From the NCBI RefSeq assembly GCF_918797505.1, contig NC_092800.1:42338369-42402368 (forward strand): DNA of 64,000 nt, read 5' to 3'. Below are positions 1 through 9,311 of this stretch, one piece after another. The stretch comes from Bemisia tabaci. Lineage: Eukaryota > Arthropoda > Insecta > Hemiptera > Aleyrodidae. A program made the position numbers and the translations under genes. Under the pieces are notes generated by a model. The model saw only the letters and a program-made list of their open reading frames with translations. It had not been told where the DNA came from and made no database searches. Each line of letters starts with the position of its first letter. Positions within the stretch are counted from its first letter, which is position 1.

Positions 1-93
1 GCTCCTGGACGACGACATCGGGACGGTATTTTAACTGAAGCCTTAAAAAAATTTAGAGGTCACAGAGGAGAGGAGGAGGGGAGAAACTGGCCA

Positions 94-645
94 GGGTGTC
101 TACTAAAACAGGCTGGCGAAAAATCAGTACTTTTACAGTATTTTTTCAGTACATTTTCAAAAAATTCAGTACCTTCCTCAACAGAAAAATTTAGAACTTT
201 TTCAGTACCTCCATTTGACAAAGTTTGAAAAATTTAAAAAATTTGAATTTCTCGCTTGAATTGTGACAAAAATGACAAGAAATGGAAAAAATTCCGAACC
301 TTCTTGCAAAATATCCGCACTTTTTCAATACTTCCGGACCGCCATTTAAAAATCAGTACTATTTCCGGAAATTTCGGACTTGTGGACACCCTGCTGGCGA
401 TTTCCTTGAAACTTAAAAAAACGCGGGAAAAGAATTTGGACCGAAGCAGCACCAAAAGAAAATGACAAGAAATGGAAAAAATTCCGAACCTTCTTGCAAA
501 ATATCCGCACTTTTTCAATACTTCCGGACCGCCATTTAAAAATCAGTACTATTTCAGGACTTTCCGGAAATTCCGGACTTGTGGACACCCTGCTGGCGAT
601 TTCCTTGAAACTCAAAAAAACGCGGGAAAAGAATTTGGACAAAAG
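94..645. repeat. Duplicated CAGGGTGTC-type element remnants
   Basis: An imperfect direct duplication: a block starting near 271 recurs at 461 (period about 190 bp) and runs to about 645. Each copy contains GTGGACACCCTG. The inverse, CAGGGTGTCTAC, is at about 94, so the unit looks like a small inverted-terminal element whose right half was duplicated. The CAGGG start resembles hAT ends, but no target duplication is visible. Reading frames here (about 234-940) run across the repeat and are not credible genes. Confidence 0.6.
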
Positions 646-1004
646 CCACTCCGAGGAGGTGGGTCACCAGGTTGCCGTAGAGCAGACACCCGGTTTCAAT
701 TTAACTTCAAAAACGCGAAAGCTCAGTCAAGAGAGGGGTAGATATTACTGTTCGACTTGGGGGGGTCAAAATCACGGACGTAACTTCAGCGATTTTTGTG
801 AGCGTGATTTGACGAGCTGGAGTGCTCAACCCGTGAGGATCTTGAAAGGCTCGCCGCGAGGTAGCGACTGGCAGAAGTGTAGTAGGTCGGTGGGCCGTAG
901 CGTGAGACTTCATACTCTGCCGTTTTGTATCAGTTGAGTGACACGCGGCTGAAATTTAAGTTGGGTTGGATTAGGGGCCTCGTCTTGCGCGCCACCGTAT
1001 ACTG

Positions 1005-1264
1005 CCGTGCTACGGAAGAACACCGTATAAGCCTTCAGGCGTTGCCAAATTGCCTTCGATATAATACGAATTTCCAAGGAAACTGTTGGTTGTTGTCCAT
1101 CCAGTTTTTAAGATGATTTTACTTGCTAGTAAAATTGCTATTTGATTGGGAGGATTTGAAAATTTCAAGGAAAAATAGTCGGAACTTTCCTCAAAAATGT
1201 ATGTTCCATAAGAGGAAATTTGGCAACTTCTGATGGCTCATACGACGTTTGTCCTTAGCACGGC
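1005..1264. mobile_element. MITE, GCCGTGCTAAGG family, copy A
   Basis: Inverted termini of the form CCGTGCTAAGGAAGAACGCC, then an inner GTTGCCAAATTTCCT block repeated in inverse at the other end. No coding capacity. The left end here is mutated (GTGCTACGG). Confidence 0.65.
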
Positions 1265-1280
1265 AATATACAGCACAAAT

Positions 1281-1533
1281 CCGCCGTGCTAAGGAAAAAC
1301 GCCGTACGAGCCTTTCAGCGCTGCCGAATTTCCTTCGATAAATCATGAATTTTTGGGAATATTTATAAACATTTTTCTTAAGATTTTTGGGAGAATTTTG
1401 TTCGTAATTTGATCCAAATAGTGTAAAAATTTCAAGGAAAAGGAAAGATAATTTTCCTCAAAAGTACACATTTTATCATAGGAAATTTGGCAACTCTCAA
1501 ATGTACATACAGCGTTTTTCCTTAGCACGGCGG
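1281..1533. mobile_element. MITE, GCCGTGCTAAGG family, copy B
   Basis: Best-preserved copy of the cluster. It starts CCGCCGTGCTAAGG and ends CCTTAGCACGGCGG, a 14-bp perfect inverted terminus, 253 bp in all. The inner GCTGCCGAATTTCCTTCG pairs with GGAAATTTGGCAAC. The ORF that runs through it on the minus strand (1343-1615) is not credible. Confidence 0.75.
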
Positions 1534-1839
1534 AACAGTGTAGATTAGCGAGTAACTGCGATCGCTTCGGATGATTCTTGGACGAAGAGTGACGACGCAC
1601 TAAAAACGCCTTCATTGGGAAACGATACTTCCTAGCGCGGCTTCAGAGGCCGAATAGTTGTATCATTTAAAAACCCAACCAACATTGTAGCGTAGACTGC
1701 GTAGATCAGCGCGAGTGAGTGCGATTGCTCCAGATAATGGACCATCTGACAAGGCGCGAATGGAAGCATTGATCCATGCATGTTTTTTAATCAATAAATA
1801 TTACGTGAAACACTATTTGTGCGATGATAATTACCTATT

Positions 1840-1922
1840 GCAAGTACCTCAAAAATTAATGTTCCATAAGGGGAAATTTGGCAACTTCTGATGGCTTATA
1901 CGGCGTTTTTCCTTAGCACGGC
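1840..1922. mobile_element. MITE, GCCGTGCTAAGG family, right-end fragment (copy C)
   Basis: The last 80 bp of the element plus the spacer that follows (ATATACAGCACAAATCC) duplicate 1180-1290 almost exactly. The junction between copies A and B was therefore copied together. Confidence 0.6.
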
Positions 1923-1940
1923 AATATACAGCACAAATCC

Positions 1941-2192
1941 GCCGTGCTAAAAAGGAAAAACGCCGTGCAAACATTCGAGAGTTGCCAAATCCTCCCATGA
2001 AATGGTTATTGACGAGGAGAGTTATAAATATTTACTCTTCAAATTTTTCAGATGATTTAGATCTAGATACGAAAAAAATTCTCCGAAAAATTGATGGGCA
2101 AGAAATCACTGGTTTTCCTGAAAATTCGTATTTAATCAAAGGAAATTAGGCAATGTTCGAAGCCTCATACGGCGTTCTTCCTTAGCACGGTA
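1941..2192. mobile_element. MITE, GCCGTGCTAAGG family, copy D
   Basis: The left end CCGCCGTGCTAA is followed by a small AAAGG insertion relative to copy B. The right end is TTCCTTAGCACGG. Length about 252 bp, no coding capacity. Confidence 0.65.
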
Positions 2193-2504
2193 GAAATAAA
2201 GTGGAGGGTGCAGAGGTATATATCGATAGTTGATGCCTCCAAATCGATGAGCAACAGCTCCCGGACGGAATAACCGTCGCTACATTGCTCAGTTGCCAGG
2301 CTCTGCTATCGCATACGAAAAATCATGGAGAATTTAAGTTTTATGTTGACCAGTTTCTCGAAAGAAAAATAAAATTTCTAAGGAAGTCTGCAACGTCGCG
2401 AATGGAGAAACGTCGCCTCTCATTTTGCCCAAAAATATGTGACTATAAAATTGAAGGCATTATGACTGGCCTCTCTCAACTTATATTCGTCTGTAACGAT
2501 AAGC

Positions 2505-2700
2505 AATGGGACGCGATTGCTACGGCGCCTTGATACAACTATACAACCTCGACGGATGTCCGTATTGCGTTCAAAAAATTGAAGGCGTTTTGACTCCCTG
2601 CTCACACTACCTGTAGTTGATTCGATCGACAAACGCGTTGGTCGGCGGTGACGGGGACTTGATGCAACTATTTAAGCTTGTTGGATGTCCGTATCGGTCC
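2505..2700 (+). repeat. Dispersed repeat with GATGTCCGTNT motif
   Basis: Two related units (GATACAACTAT...GGATGTCCGTATTG and GATGCAACTAT...GGATGTCCGTATCG) lie here. Two more relatives lie at about 46005-46390. They are non-coding and of unknown origin. Confidence 0.4.
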
Positions 2701-2946
2701 GACTGAAGTGCGAAACCACGTATCTCCATTGCGGTGTTTCAAAATTTCCTTTCTTAATTCATCTCTTCCGTGAGAAACAATCCAAATTTACGGCTTTAAA
2801 TTTTGAACCAAATCCTCAGATTGTGCTGAAAAATCAGCACTTTTCCCAGTTTGAGCGCGTGTAAAATATCCACATTTTATCGCACAATCTGACAACTGTT
2901 TCACTGGCGAAAAGCCGAGGCTTAATTTCCACGCGAGCCCTGTTTG

Positions 2947-3196
2947 CCGTGCTGAGGAAGAACGCCGTATTTACATTTGAGAGTTGTCAAGTTTCTCTCG
3001 GTGAAACGTTTCTTTTTGCGGGAAGTTATGAATTTTTTTCCTCGAAATTTTCAGGAACTTCAGGTGAAATTGCGAACAAAATTATCTGCAAGATTGGAGG
3101 AGAAATATTCATGAGTTCACCGGGAAATTCGTGCTCTATCAAAGAAAATTTGGCAACACCCAGAGGCTTATGCGGCGTTTTCCCGTAGCACGGCAT
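2947..3196. mobile_element. MITE, GCCGTGCTAAGG family, copy E
   Basis: Left end GCCGTGCTGAGGAAGAACGCC, trimmed by mutation. The right end is TAGCACGGC. The inner GAGAGTTGTCAAGTTTC pairs with GAAAATTTGGCAAC. Length about 250 bp. Confidence 0.65.
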
Positions 3197-3353
3197 ACAG
3201 TTCTTTTACAGAGAGAGTTGATCCCCTGTTAAAACTGATCAGTATAGACATTGCGTCAGTTCGACAACAGTGCTTTAGCGCAGAGCATCAATAGAGCTCG
3301 GATTAGTCGAAATTATCCACTGATCTCAACTGATACGTGGTTATCATCACTTC

Positions 3354-3465
3354 CGTGCCAAGGAAGAACGCCGTATGAACATTCGGGAGTTGCCAAATTT
3401 TATTCGATAATATGTTTATTTTTAAGGAAAGTTATCGATATTTTTCCTTGAAATTCAGAAATAAC
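3354..3465. mobile_element. MITE, GCCGTGCTAAGG family, left-end fragment (copy F)
   Basis: About 110 bp with the left terminus (GTGCCAAGGAAGAACGCC) and the inner GGGAGTTGCCAAATTTTA. The right half is missing. From here to 3983 nothing else is recognised apart from a stray GGGACACCCTGG near 3722. Confidence 0.55.
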
Positions 3466-3983
3466 TTAAATTAAGTACTATGTGTATACATTATAACATT
3501 GTCTTCATTATATCATTCTGCTACAAATTTCTGATGAAGATCAACTTTTTTGGATTCAACGCATCTAATTACATGACTAAACTAAATTCTGCATTAAGGC
3601 TCTACTAATTCTGGCTTAATTTGGAAACAAAACTTGTGCTATTGGTTTCTTTACGTAAATGTGTCCTTCAGTGGAAGAACCAGAGACAGTGGTTCCTTAC
3701 TGAAAAATGTAGTCCAGTGGTGGGACACCCTGGTTGGCACTACTTCATATAGGTATAGGTAAGAATAAAATCACCCTTCTCTAAGGCAGTTTCTTAAAAT
3801 GGAATATAACAATATAACAAGCTTACTATTTCATCCAGAAGGAGGGTGACTTTTTAAAGGAAATTAACGAACTGCATAGCTTCAAAACTCAAAACACGAT
3901 TTATTAATGAAGATCAAGTAACAAAAAGTATAAAAAACAAGTAAAAAATACTTAAAAATACATATTTACGTTTTAATGACTAG

Positions 3984-4186
3984 ACAGGTGGCATTTAGAG
4001 TTCTACGAGAACATGATATATTTTAAGAATCGGAATAATTTAAAGTTTACTGATCTCAAAAACGAGTTGCAGAGAGATAGTGTCAAATTCATGGAGGAAT
4101 TGAAAAGCTTGCCTGCAGAAGAGCATCATCAAAAAGTGTTCGTTATGAAAGCAAGAAGCATTCGCAAAGTTGACAAAGCAACTTAG
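3984..4186 (+). CDS. Possible terminal exon of an unknown gene, BESS-like C-terminus
   Basis: A candidate 3' exon of about 67 codons. It is open from a plausible acceptor (AATGACTAG at 3975-3983) to a TAG at 4184; the first in-frame ATG is at 4013 (57 codons). The composition is coding-like: charged, with a helical stretch SVKFMEELKSLPAEE followed by a basic tail KARSIRKVDKAT. The spacing faintly resembles a BESS motif (Phe, then LK-x-LP, then a hydrophobic/basic helix), as found at the C-terminus of MADF-BESS DNA-binding proteins, but this is a weak visual match. A polyadenylation signal follows 22 bp downstream. No upstream exon could be found, so this may be an orphan exon, a processed fragment or chance. 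Confidence 0.3.
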
Positions 4187-4207
4187 CACATTTTGTTGTA
4201 ATGAGGC

Positions 4208-4213
4208 AATAAA
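4208..4213 (+). promoter_or_regulatory. AATAAA polyadenylation signal
   Basis: AATAAA lies just past the stop of the candidate exon at 3984-4186. Another (GGAATAAAAGG) lies near 4279. The two are separated by a small palindrome, TACCGCCACCTAGCGGTA. Confidence 0.35.
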
Positions 4214-4289
4214 GCTTCTACCGCCACCTAGCGGTAGCTGCTGTAACCTCTCTTACTTGTTATTGTAATGTTCAGACCGGAATAAAAGG

Positions 4290-5118
4290 CTCCTTTTCGT
4301 ACTCCGTATTTTATCGCATTACTTATTTATTAGATAGCTCAACACATTTTGGCCACTAATTCTGCATATCCGTTGGGCCATCATACAAAAATGATATAAG
4401 TTTTTGAAAGTCCGCAGATTGTAAAATGTACTTTCAAAACAAAGACAAATTTTACAATACACTCTTCTGTGGGCAAACGCTTAAAGTACTGTTGTAATGG
4501 CAGGACACTAACAGGGATTCCGTAACAAATTAGAAGAAAGGGGTATCACCCTCGATGAAACGCAAAAAGAGTCTCCAATCTGAAGATGCTCCTTCAAAAT
4601 GTTAGAACAAAATCACAAGAATACCTTGGAAATGTAGGGTCATTATCACAAAAGGGATTTTGGGCTGAAGCAAAATTTCCTATTAGAAAACGAGCCTCCA
4701 TGTGCTCGACATCCACCTTACGGACTCCGTTACGAGAAAAATAAAATTTTTACACATTTTGGATCGAATGACACAATTCTCTTGCTACAATTCTGCAAGC
4801 TTTACGCAGGGTTCATCCCCAAAAACCACACAAGGAAAATGCAATAATCGCAACTGCATACCGTAGTACTTGGTCACAATGGAGGCATCATCGCATGGGT
4901 CATCGTAGGTGATGATGACACCACTCCCCCCCTCCCATACGCAAGATCAGAAAGATCATTGAAGAGGCTCTTAGATAGAGTGCCCCTCGCGTCCCCCTCC
5001 ATCCTTCCGTCCTGATACAGCAGCTCAAGTCGTCGCTGCTCTGGGCCCTTGCGTCTCGAAAAATATCGAACATCGATATCGCTCCGCCATCTATCGCCCT
5101 TTTTGCTAATTAGCGATT
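4290..5118. other. Intergenic, nothing recognised
   Basis: About 800 bp without a convincing ORF, RNA gene or repeat. GC content rises after 4900, toward the cassette that follows. Confidence 0.5.
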
Positions 5119-5394
5119 TTGGTTGTCGAGTTCCCCGATAGATCGCGCATGTCGTGTCTTGTCAACATCACGGATAACTTACGCGTTGAAGGATTGACTT
5201 TGGAACTATCCGATAGTTGTGACTATCAAGCAAGAACACGTATACCTGATGGAGTGTTCGCTCTTGGCGCCTTTTCCATGTTGAACAACCAAGAGCCATC
5301 TGCCAGGTACAAGGCGATTGGGAGGCAATCGGAATTGCTCCAAATCCATATCTTGTTACCCTTGGAACGCTGAGGCAAATCGTGACCCAGTTGA
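5119..5394 (+). pseudogene. Upstream part of the unknown GC-rich coding cassette, frame-broken
   Basis: An open frame (84 codons) ends at 5371. A second frame opens before it stops and carries PNPYLVTLGTLRQIVTQLND, ending in a stop just before the long ORF at 5395. The apparent coding signal therefore moves through three frames between about 5300 and 5400, as expected for a decayed ORF with two small indels. The product is not recognised. Context suggests the N-terminal region of a retroelement structural (Gag-like) protein, but that is inference from the knuckle ORF downstream. Confidence 0.35.
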
Positions 5395-6477
5395 ATGATG
5401 CTACCTGAGGCACGCATCTACTTCTACGATCACAACCCTATCCCCGGATGCGATTGGTTTGTCGACCCTCAAAATCCGAATAATGGACCAGTGCTGATTA
5501 ATCCGGACAATATAATTCCAGCACAATATGGACGGCCACAACTTCAACAAGATCTGACTGGCTTGATCGCGTACAATGAACTCCTGAAGAAGCACAAGTT
5601 TTGTAACGCGAAAGTGAGGTTTAGTGGCACCGGAACCGCTGAAATGTTTAATTCACTCAAGAGACCGGCTCCCTTCTGCCAGCCGCCGCCGGACTATGAA
5701 GGGTTCCGCCGACGCCGCCCCAACCCCATCCCTGCGGGTTACGAGGCGCCGTCTCCCATGCCGGGCCTCCCACGGTTCCCCCCGCCGTCACCGAGGCCAC
5801 CCTCTCGAGGCTATCCGCCCTTGCTAAGAATGCCGGATCCTTTGGTGCCCTGCTCTCCGGTCCCACCTCAGTCTCCGCCGCCAGCCAATCCGTGGTGGTC
5901 GGAAGACCCTTTATACGAGTTCGGGTTCGAGCGGTTCTTCCCGCGGACTCCTCCTCCCACGTCATCACCGCTGCCGTCTGTTTATGAACTCGATCCAGGC
6001 ACCCCCCCTCCAGAGCACCTTTGGAACCGTCACATAACCGATTGGGACGAGTTCGACCCCTTCACGCCACGCAGATTTCGCCCTCCGAGCCCACCACCCC
6101 TGATTTCATTCAGCCCCCCCGGTTCTCCACTCATTCATTTGGAGCCGGAGGAGATGGTGGAAGTGAGGCCACGAGGTCGCGGCTTCCCAGCTTACGAGTC
6201 GCCGCCGCCCAGCCGTCCATCCTCACGGCCCGGCCCCTCTAGTGCTCGTGAGCGTGTTCGGTCCCTAGCCCGTGGACGCGAGGCCACCCGTCAGCGAGAC
6301 GCCTCCCGCGCCCGCTTCCGCGGATCCCGCCGTCTAGGGCCAGGCCGTAGCTCGAGACCGCGCCGCTCCCCGTCGCCCGCCCGGATGATGCAATCCCCGG
6401 AACGCGACCCCCTCTACGCGCGAGTTCGGCTCAGGGGCTCTGGTGCGTACGTCTTCGCCCGACGCGGCTGGCACTAG
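5395..6477 (+). CDS. Proline- and arginine-rich ORF, 360 codons, Gag-like by context
   Basis: The longest ORF in the window. Residues 1-95 look globular (RIYFYDHNPIPGCDWF). Residues 95-275 are proline-rich with many PPP and PSP runs. Residues 275-345 are rich in Arg and Ser (RSLARGREATRQRDASRARF), suggesting nucleic-acid binding. Base composition is far more GC-rich than the surroundings. No catalytic motif, signal peptide or membrane segment is seen. The ATG at 5395 may be only an internal Met, because coding-like sequence continues upstream in other frames. It is followed by a pyrimidine-rich, motif-repeating stretch and then an ORF with Cys-His knuckles. It may be the body of a Gag protein from a BEL/Pao-like element or a captured gag gene. 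No pol genes, LTRs or other diagnostic part are visible. The function is not recognised. Confidence 0.5.
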   Translation: MMLPEARIYFYDHNPIPGCDWFVDPQNPNNGPVLINPDNIIPAQYGRPQLQQDLTGLIAYNELLKKHKFCNAKVRFSGTGTAEMFNSLKRPAPFCQPPPDYEGFRRRRPNPIPAGYEAPSPMPGLPRFPPPSPRPPSRGYPPLLRMPDPLVPCSPVPPQSPPPANPWWSEDPLYEFGFERFFPRTPPPTSSPLPSVYELDPGTPPPEHLWNRHITDWDEFDPFTPRRFRPPSPPPLISFSPPGSPLIHLEPEEMVEVRPRGRGFPAYESPPPSRPSSRPGPSSARERVRSLARGREATRQRDASRARFRGSRRLGPGRSSRPRRSPSPARMMQSPERDPLYARVRLRGSGAYVFARRGWH

Positions 6478-6479
6478 TC

Positions 6480-6745
6480 TTTCGGTCTGCGTGTCGCCCC
6501 TTTTTTGTTTCGCCCTCTTGTTTTTACTTATCATCGTCGTGCCTATGTTTTAATCGCCCTTGTACGTTGTTTCACTGTTTGTTTTTTGTGCCCCGTGTCT
6601 CTAGTCGCCCTTGTAATTACTTCATCGTTTGTGTCCCTCATGTTTTGTCGCCTTTGTAAGAACCCATTTGCCCTCGCGTCCGTTTTATCACGCCGCGTTT
6701 TTTGCTACCGATTCCTCCTGTGCCCTCCGCTAACTCAGGTTCACT
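6480..6745 (+). repeat. Pyrimidine-rich block with YCGCCYTTGTA motif (upstream set)
   Basis: Directly after the 5395-6477 stop. The 11-mer TCGCCCTTGTA or its TCGCCTTTGTA variant occurs at about 6554, 6604 and 6648, with degenerate versions at 6493 and 6510. The same motif recurs five times after the next ORF (7331-7512). The sequence is strongly T/C-biased on the plus strand. Confidence 0.6.
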
Positions 6746-6862
6746 AGGCCCCTAGCTCAGCTATGCTACTACCACCCTTCTCCTCGCCTTGGTATCGCGG
6801 CTAGCAGCCTAGATCTGTCTTGTAACCCCACCTGAAGTAAAGTACCTTACTTTCATTTCAGA

Positions 6863-7300
6863 ATGGAGCCACTGCCGCCCATTGAAGTCTGGGACTCTCC
6901 GCCCGTTTTGGAGGAGCCTCCCCCCTTCACCCCAAGGCCCACCCCCACCTGCCCCTTGTGTAGCCTGCTCCACTCCTTAGGAGACTGTCCCCAGTTTAAC
7001 GGCCTCAGCCCCGCCAACCGACTCTCGGTGGTCCATGGCAACGGGCTGTGCGTAAATTGCCTCTGCAGTCACGAGCTCGATTGGCCTCGAGTCCGCTGTG
7101 ACTTGAGGGCACAGTGCACTTGCCGCGCCCCACATCACCCGCTGTTGCACGACAGCCGTCAGATAGTGGTGCCGCCCACTCACCCACCAGGGGTTCGCGC
7201 CTCTCTCAGGGGTCGTCGCCCCATCCCCAATACACCCTATCTGCATTTCCTCCATCCGGGAGTAGCCAGAGCTCCTCGCGCTCCAGCTCCGAGACGCTGA
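6863..7300 (+). CDS. BEL/Pao-like Gag zinc-knuckle ORF, 145 codons
   Basis: Encodes a proline-rich lead (residues 1-28) and then Cys-His knuckles. The first is CPLCSLLHSLGDC (C-x2-C-x3-H-x4-C), followed by GLCVNCLCSHE and, after a Cys, CTCRAPHHPLLH. This order (CPLC knuckle, GLCVNC, HHPLLH) is the arrangement known from Gag of BEL/Pao LTR retrotransposons, where it binds nucleic acid. It matches from memory of the family; no search was run. A splice-acceptor-like TTTCATTTCAG ends two bases before the ATG at 6863, so this may be a second exon joined to the ORF upstream. No protease, reverse transcriptase or integrase follows, so it is either a truncated element or a host-captured gag. The basic tail after residue 115 is low complexity. 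Confidence 0.5.
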   Translation: MEPLPPIEVWDSPPVLEEPPPFTPRPTPTCPLCSLLHSLGDCPQFNGLSPANRLSVVHGNGLCVNCLCSHELDWPRVRCDLRAQCTCRAPHHPLLHDSRQIVVPPTHPPGVRASLRGRRPIPNTPYLHFLHPGVARAPRAPAPRR

Positions 7301-7319
7301 ACGGCAGCCGCCTCGGCCA

Positions 7320-7560
7320 TCACCCTTAGTTCGCCTTTGTAGTTTGCCCCTTGCCCAGAACCACTTTGTCGCCCTTGTAGTGTTAATCCTCTCCCTCCGT
7401 GTTTCGCCCTTGTATCTATGTTTTATTAAGTTTTTCGCCCTTGTAAACATCGCGCTCCTCCTTTCGCGCCGTGCTCTTCGTGTTTCTAGTTCACTGTTCT
7501 TGTCGCCCTTGTACCTCCATTTCGTTTTGTTTCTCCCCCTCTGTCGGCCAATACTTCAAG
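7320..7560 (+). repeat. Pyrimidine-rich block with YCGCCYTTGTA motif (downstream set)
   Basis: Starts right after the knuckle ORF. Motif copies lie at about 7331, 7368, 7403, 7435 and 7503, 30-70 bp apart. Base composition is the same as in the 6480-6745 block, as if a 3' flank had been duplicated or the two blocks were parts of one spliced 3' region. Confidence 0.6.
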
Positions 7561-7715
7561 GTAAAAACACCCCCGCCTTGATGAGGGTATACCCTCCTGA
7601 GATATTTTCCTTGGTTACCGGAGCGGACCTCGACGATTCGGACTTTTGTGGCGAACTTTGCAGACTTGCGATTTTTCGATTTTTGAAATACGGAATAATT
7701 CAACGGTAATAATTT

Positions 7716-8096
7716 AACTGTTTGGCAATCCAATATCTTGGAAAACCAGCAAACAAAAAGTAGTATCTAGATCGTCTACGCATACTGAGTACTATACTTT
7801 AGCTGACCTGCGTTTAGGAGTTACTCCCAATAAAAGGAATTTTGAAAGAATTAGGATTAATGAATGAAAACTGTCCAATCAATATTTTTGAAGATAATTC
7901 TGGAGCTCTTCAATTGGCCATAAATGGAAATTTTACTGAGAATTCAAAGCATATTGACGTAGCCTACCACTTCGTGCATGACTATGAAAAGCAGGAAGAA
8001 ATAAAAGCTGAGAAAATTAATACGGAAGAGAATATAGCTGATAATTTGACTAAGCTCTTGGAAAAATTACATTTTATTACTTTCGAGAAAAATTAA
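7716..8096 (+). pseudogene. Ty1/copia retrotransposon, RNase H C-terminal remnant
   Basis: Two frames together give the end of a copia polyprotein. The first, near 7731, has WKTSKQKVVSRSST then TEYYTLAD, the RNase H region around a catalytic acid. After a frame change near 7800-7842 the second has IFEDNSGALQLA, SKHIDVAYHFVHD and TEENIADNLTK, the conserved end of copia RNase H, stopping at 8096. In intact elements this domain removes RNA from the RNA-DNA hybrid during reverse transcription. The frameshift and the loss of integrase and reverse transcriptase upstream make this copy dead. The junction with the GC-rich cassette upstream lies at about 7600-7716. Confidence 0.8.
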
Positions 8097-8309
8097 ACAT
8101 CAATTAATTGTGGGCGCTTGTGAATCATCATTGATATAATCATATGGCTTGATTTCTGTTTCCTTATTATAACGAAATAGATCAGATCTTTCATTCATCA
8201 TTCCTCTTTGTTTTACAAATTGTTTCTGTTCCACATCTGGGCTCAGAAGACTCTGTTATATTTTCTCTAAAAAGTGTAAATCGCCTACACTTATTTAAAA
8301 TTATTAATA

Positions 8310-8513
8310 ATGGGAGATATAGGAAATGATATTGTGAATACTTTCTCTCGATCCGATACAATTCTTTTTCCAGTCACTCATGATTTCTTACAATATGTGT
8401 TTCTATTTCTTTTTGTGATAACCATTCTGTTGTATTTCTTAATATCTTGGTGTTTACAAATCGCAAACACAAGAAGAACTTATCAAGAGAGATTCAAAAA
8501 TTATATAGTTTAA
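8310..8513 (+). CDS. Small ORF with one membrane segment, after the copia remnant
   Basis: 67 codons starting at ATG 8310. Residues about 27-48 (DFLQYVFLFLFVITILLYFL) form one strong hydrophobic helix, followed by a basic cytosolic-type tail ending YQERFKNYIV. It lies between the end of copia pol and the likely polypurine tract, where some copia elements carry an extra ORF. It has no recognised family and may be chance in AT-rich DNA. Confidence 0.25.
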   Translation: MGDIGNDIVNTFSRSDTILFPVTHDFLQYVFLFLFVITILLYFLISWCLQIANTRRTYQERFKNYIV

Positions 8514-8680
8514 ATAACGCCCAGAGTTCCAATCCTCCATTATGAAAATCAAGTGAGTTTCCTTGTATTTTGTAATATCAAAATTTTCATTTTTATCAAA
8601 TTATGTAGTTTCCTCATTGTCATGTAATTTTTCATTTTTCTCTTTCTCAGATGTGAATTTATAAGGATACTCATATATAA

Positions 8681-9285
8681 ATTTAAGGAGGCGTGTTAGA
8701 GTTATCAGCTTTATCAACGAACGTTAATCTTAATTACTTTAAATCAAAAATCTACCCGTTCATGGAGGTGGCGCGTGCGGAGAAGCAGAAGTTGGTGGAA
8801 ATTCTTCGACTCTTCGCCTCCTCGAGACTCGCTGGCGCATCAATATAGCCAACCACGCCAAGGCTTTCAAGATGCGGTGTTGGTGCGAGTCACCACGATC
8901 CCTCCCGGAGGACTCCAATGTCCACGCCCTCTTCCGCTCCGCCGGAGAGAGCATCCAAGTCCACGCACGGTAACTGGAGAAGAACGCGTCGACTACCAAC
9001 TTTAAAGGACTCTGAGAGGCTCTCATTGCCGTCCTGACGGTATAAAACGGCAGACGGGCCTCGGAAGTGGCCGCAGGCCACAGCACCCGCCGAATGCTGT
9101 CGGCCCGGCCTGGTTTAGATTAATGGCAAAACTGTTCCTGAATTCATTTCGAAGGCTAACTCTTATGATATTAAGTAATTAATCGGTTGATACTTCTACA
9201 TACTTTACTTATAATTTAAGCTAATTGTATATATTTCCTGTATTGGAGGCTTAAAATATAAATCTTTAAAAAAAAAAAAAAGGCA
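8681..9285 (+). mobile_element. Possible copia polypurine tract and 3' LTR remnant
   Basis: ATTTAAGGAGGCG followed by TGTTAGAG (8694) has the form of a polypurine tract plus LTR start. A matching LTR end (CA) and a second LTR are not visible. The stretch ends in an A-run at 9269-9282. A GC-rich segment (8760-9110) interrupts it. Confidence 0.3.
8744..8974 (+). other. GC-rich segment with an open frame, unassigned
   Basis: From 8744 to a stop near 8974 one plus frame is open without an ATG at its beginning (it includes RINIANHAKAFKMRCWCES). A 108-codon minus-strand ORF (8760-9086) overlaps it. GC content is much higher than on either side. No family is recognised. It could be a fragment of an exon carried into the element or simply GC-rich LTR sequence. 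Confidence 0.25.
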
Positions 9286-9311
9286 GCGTGTCAATTACAC
9301 TGAGGCCAAAT

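Noticed and set aside
5657..6534. Other ORFs across the Pro/Arg-rich cassette (5657-5968 minus, 6021-6242 plus, 6334-6534 minus)
   Set aside because: Shadows of GC-rich sequence in alternative frames; none has family features.
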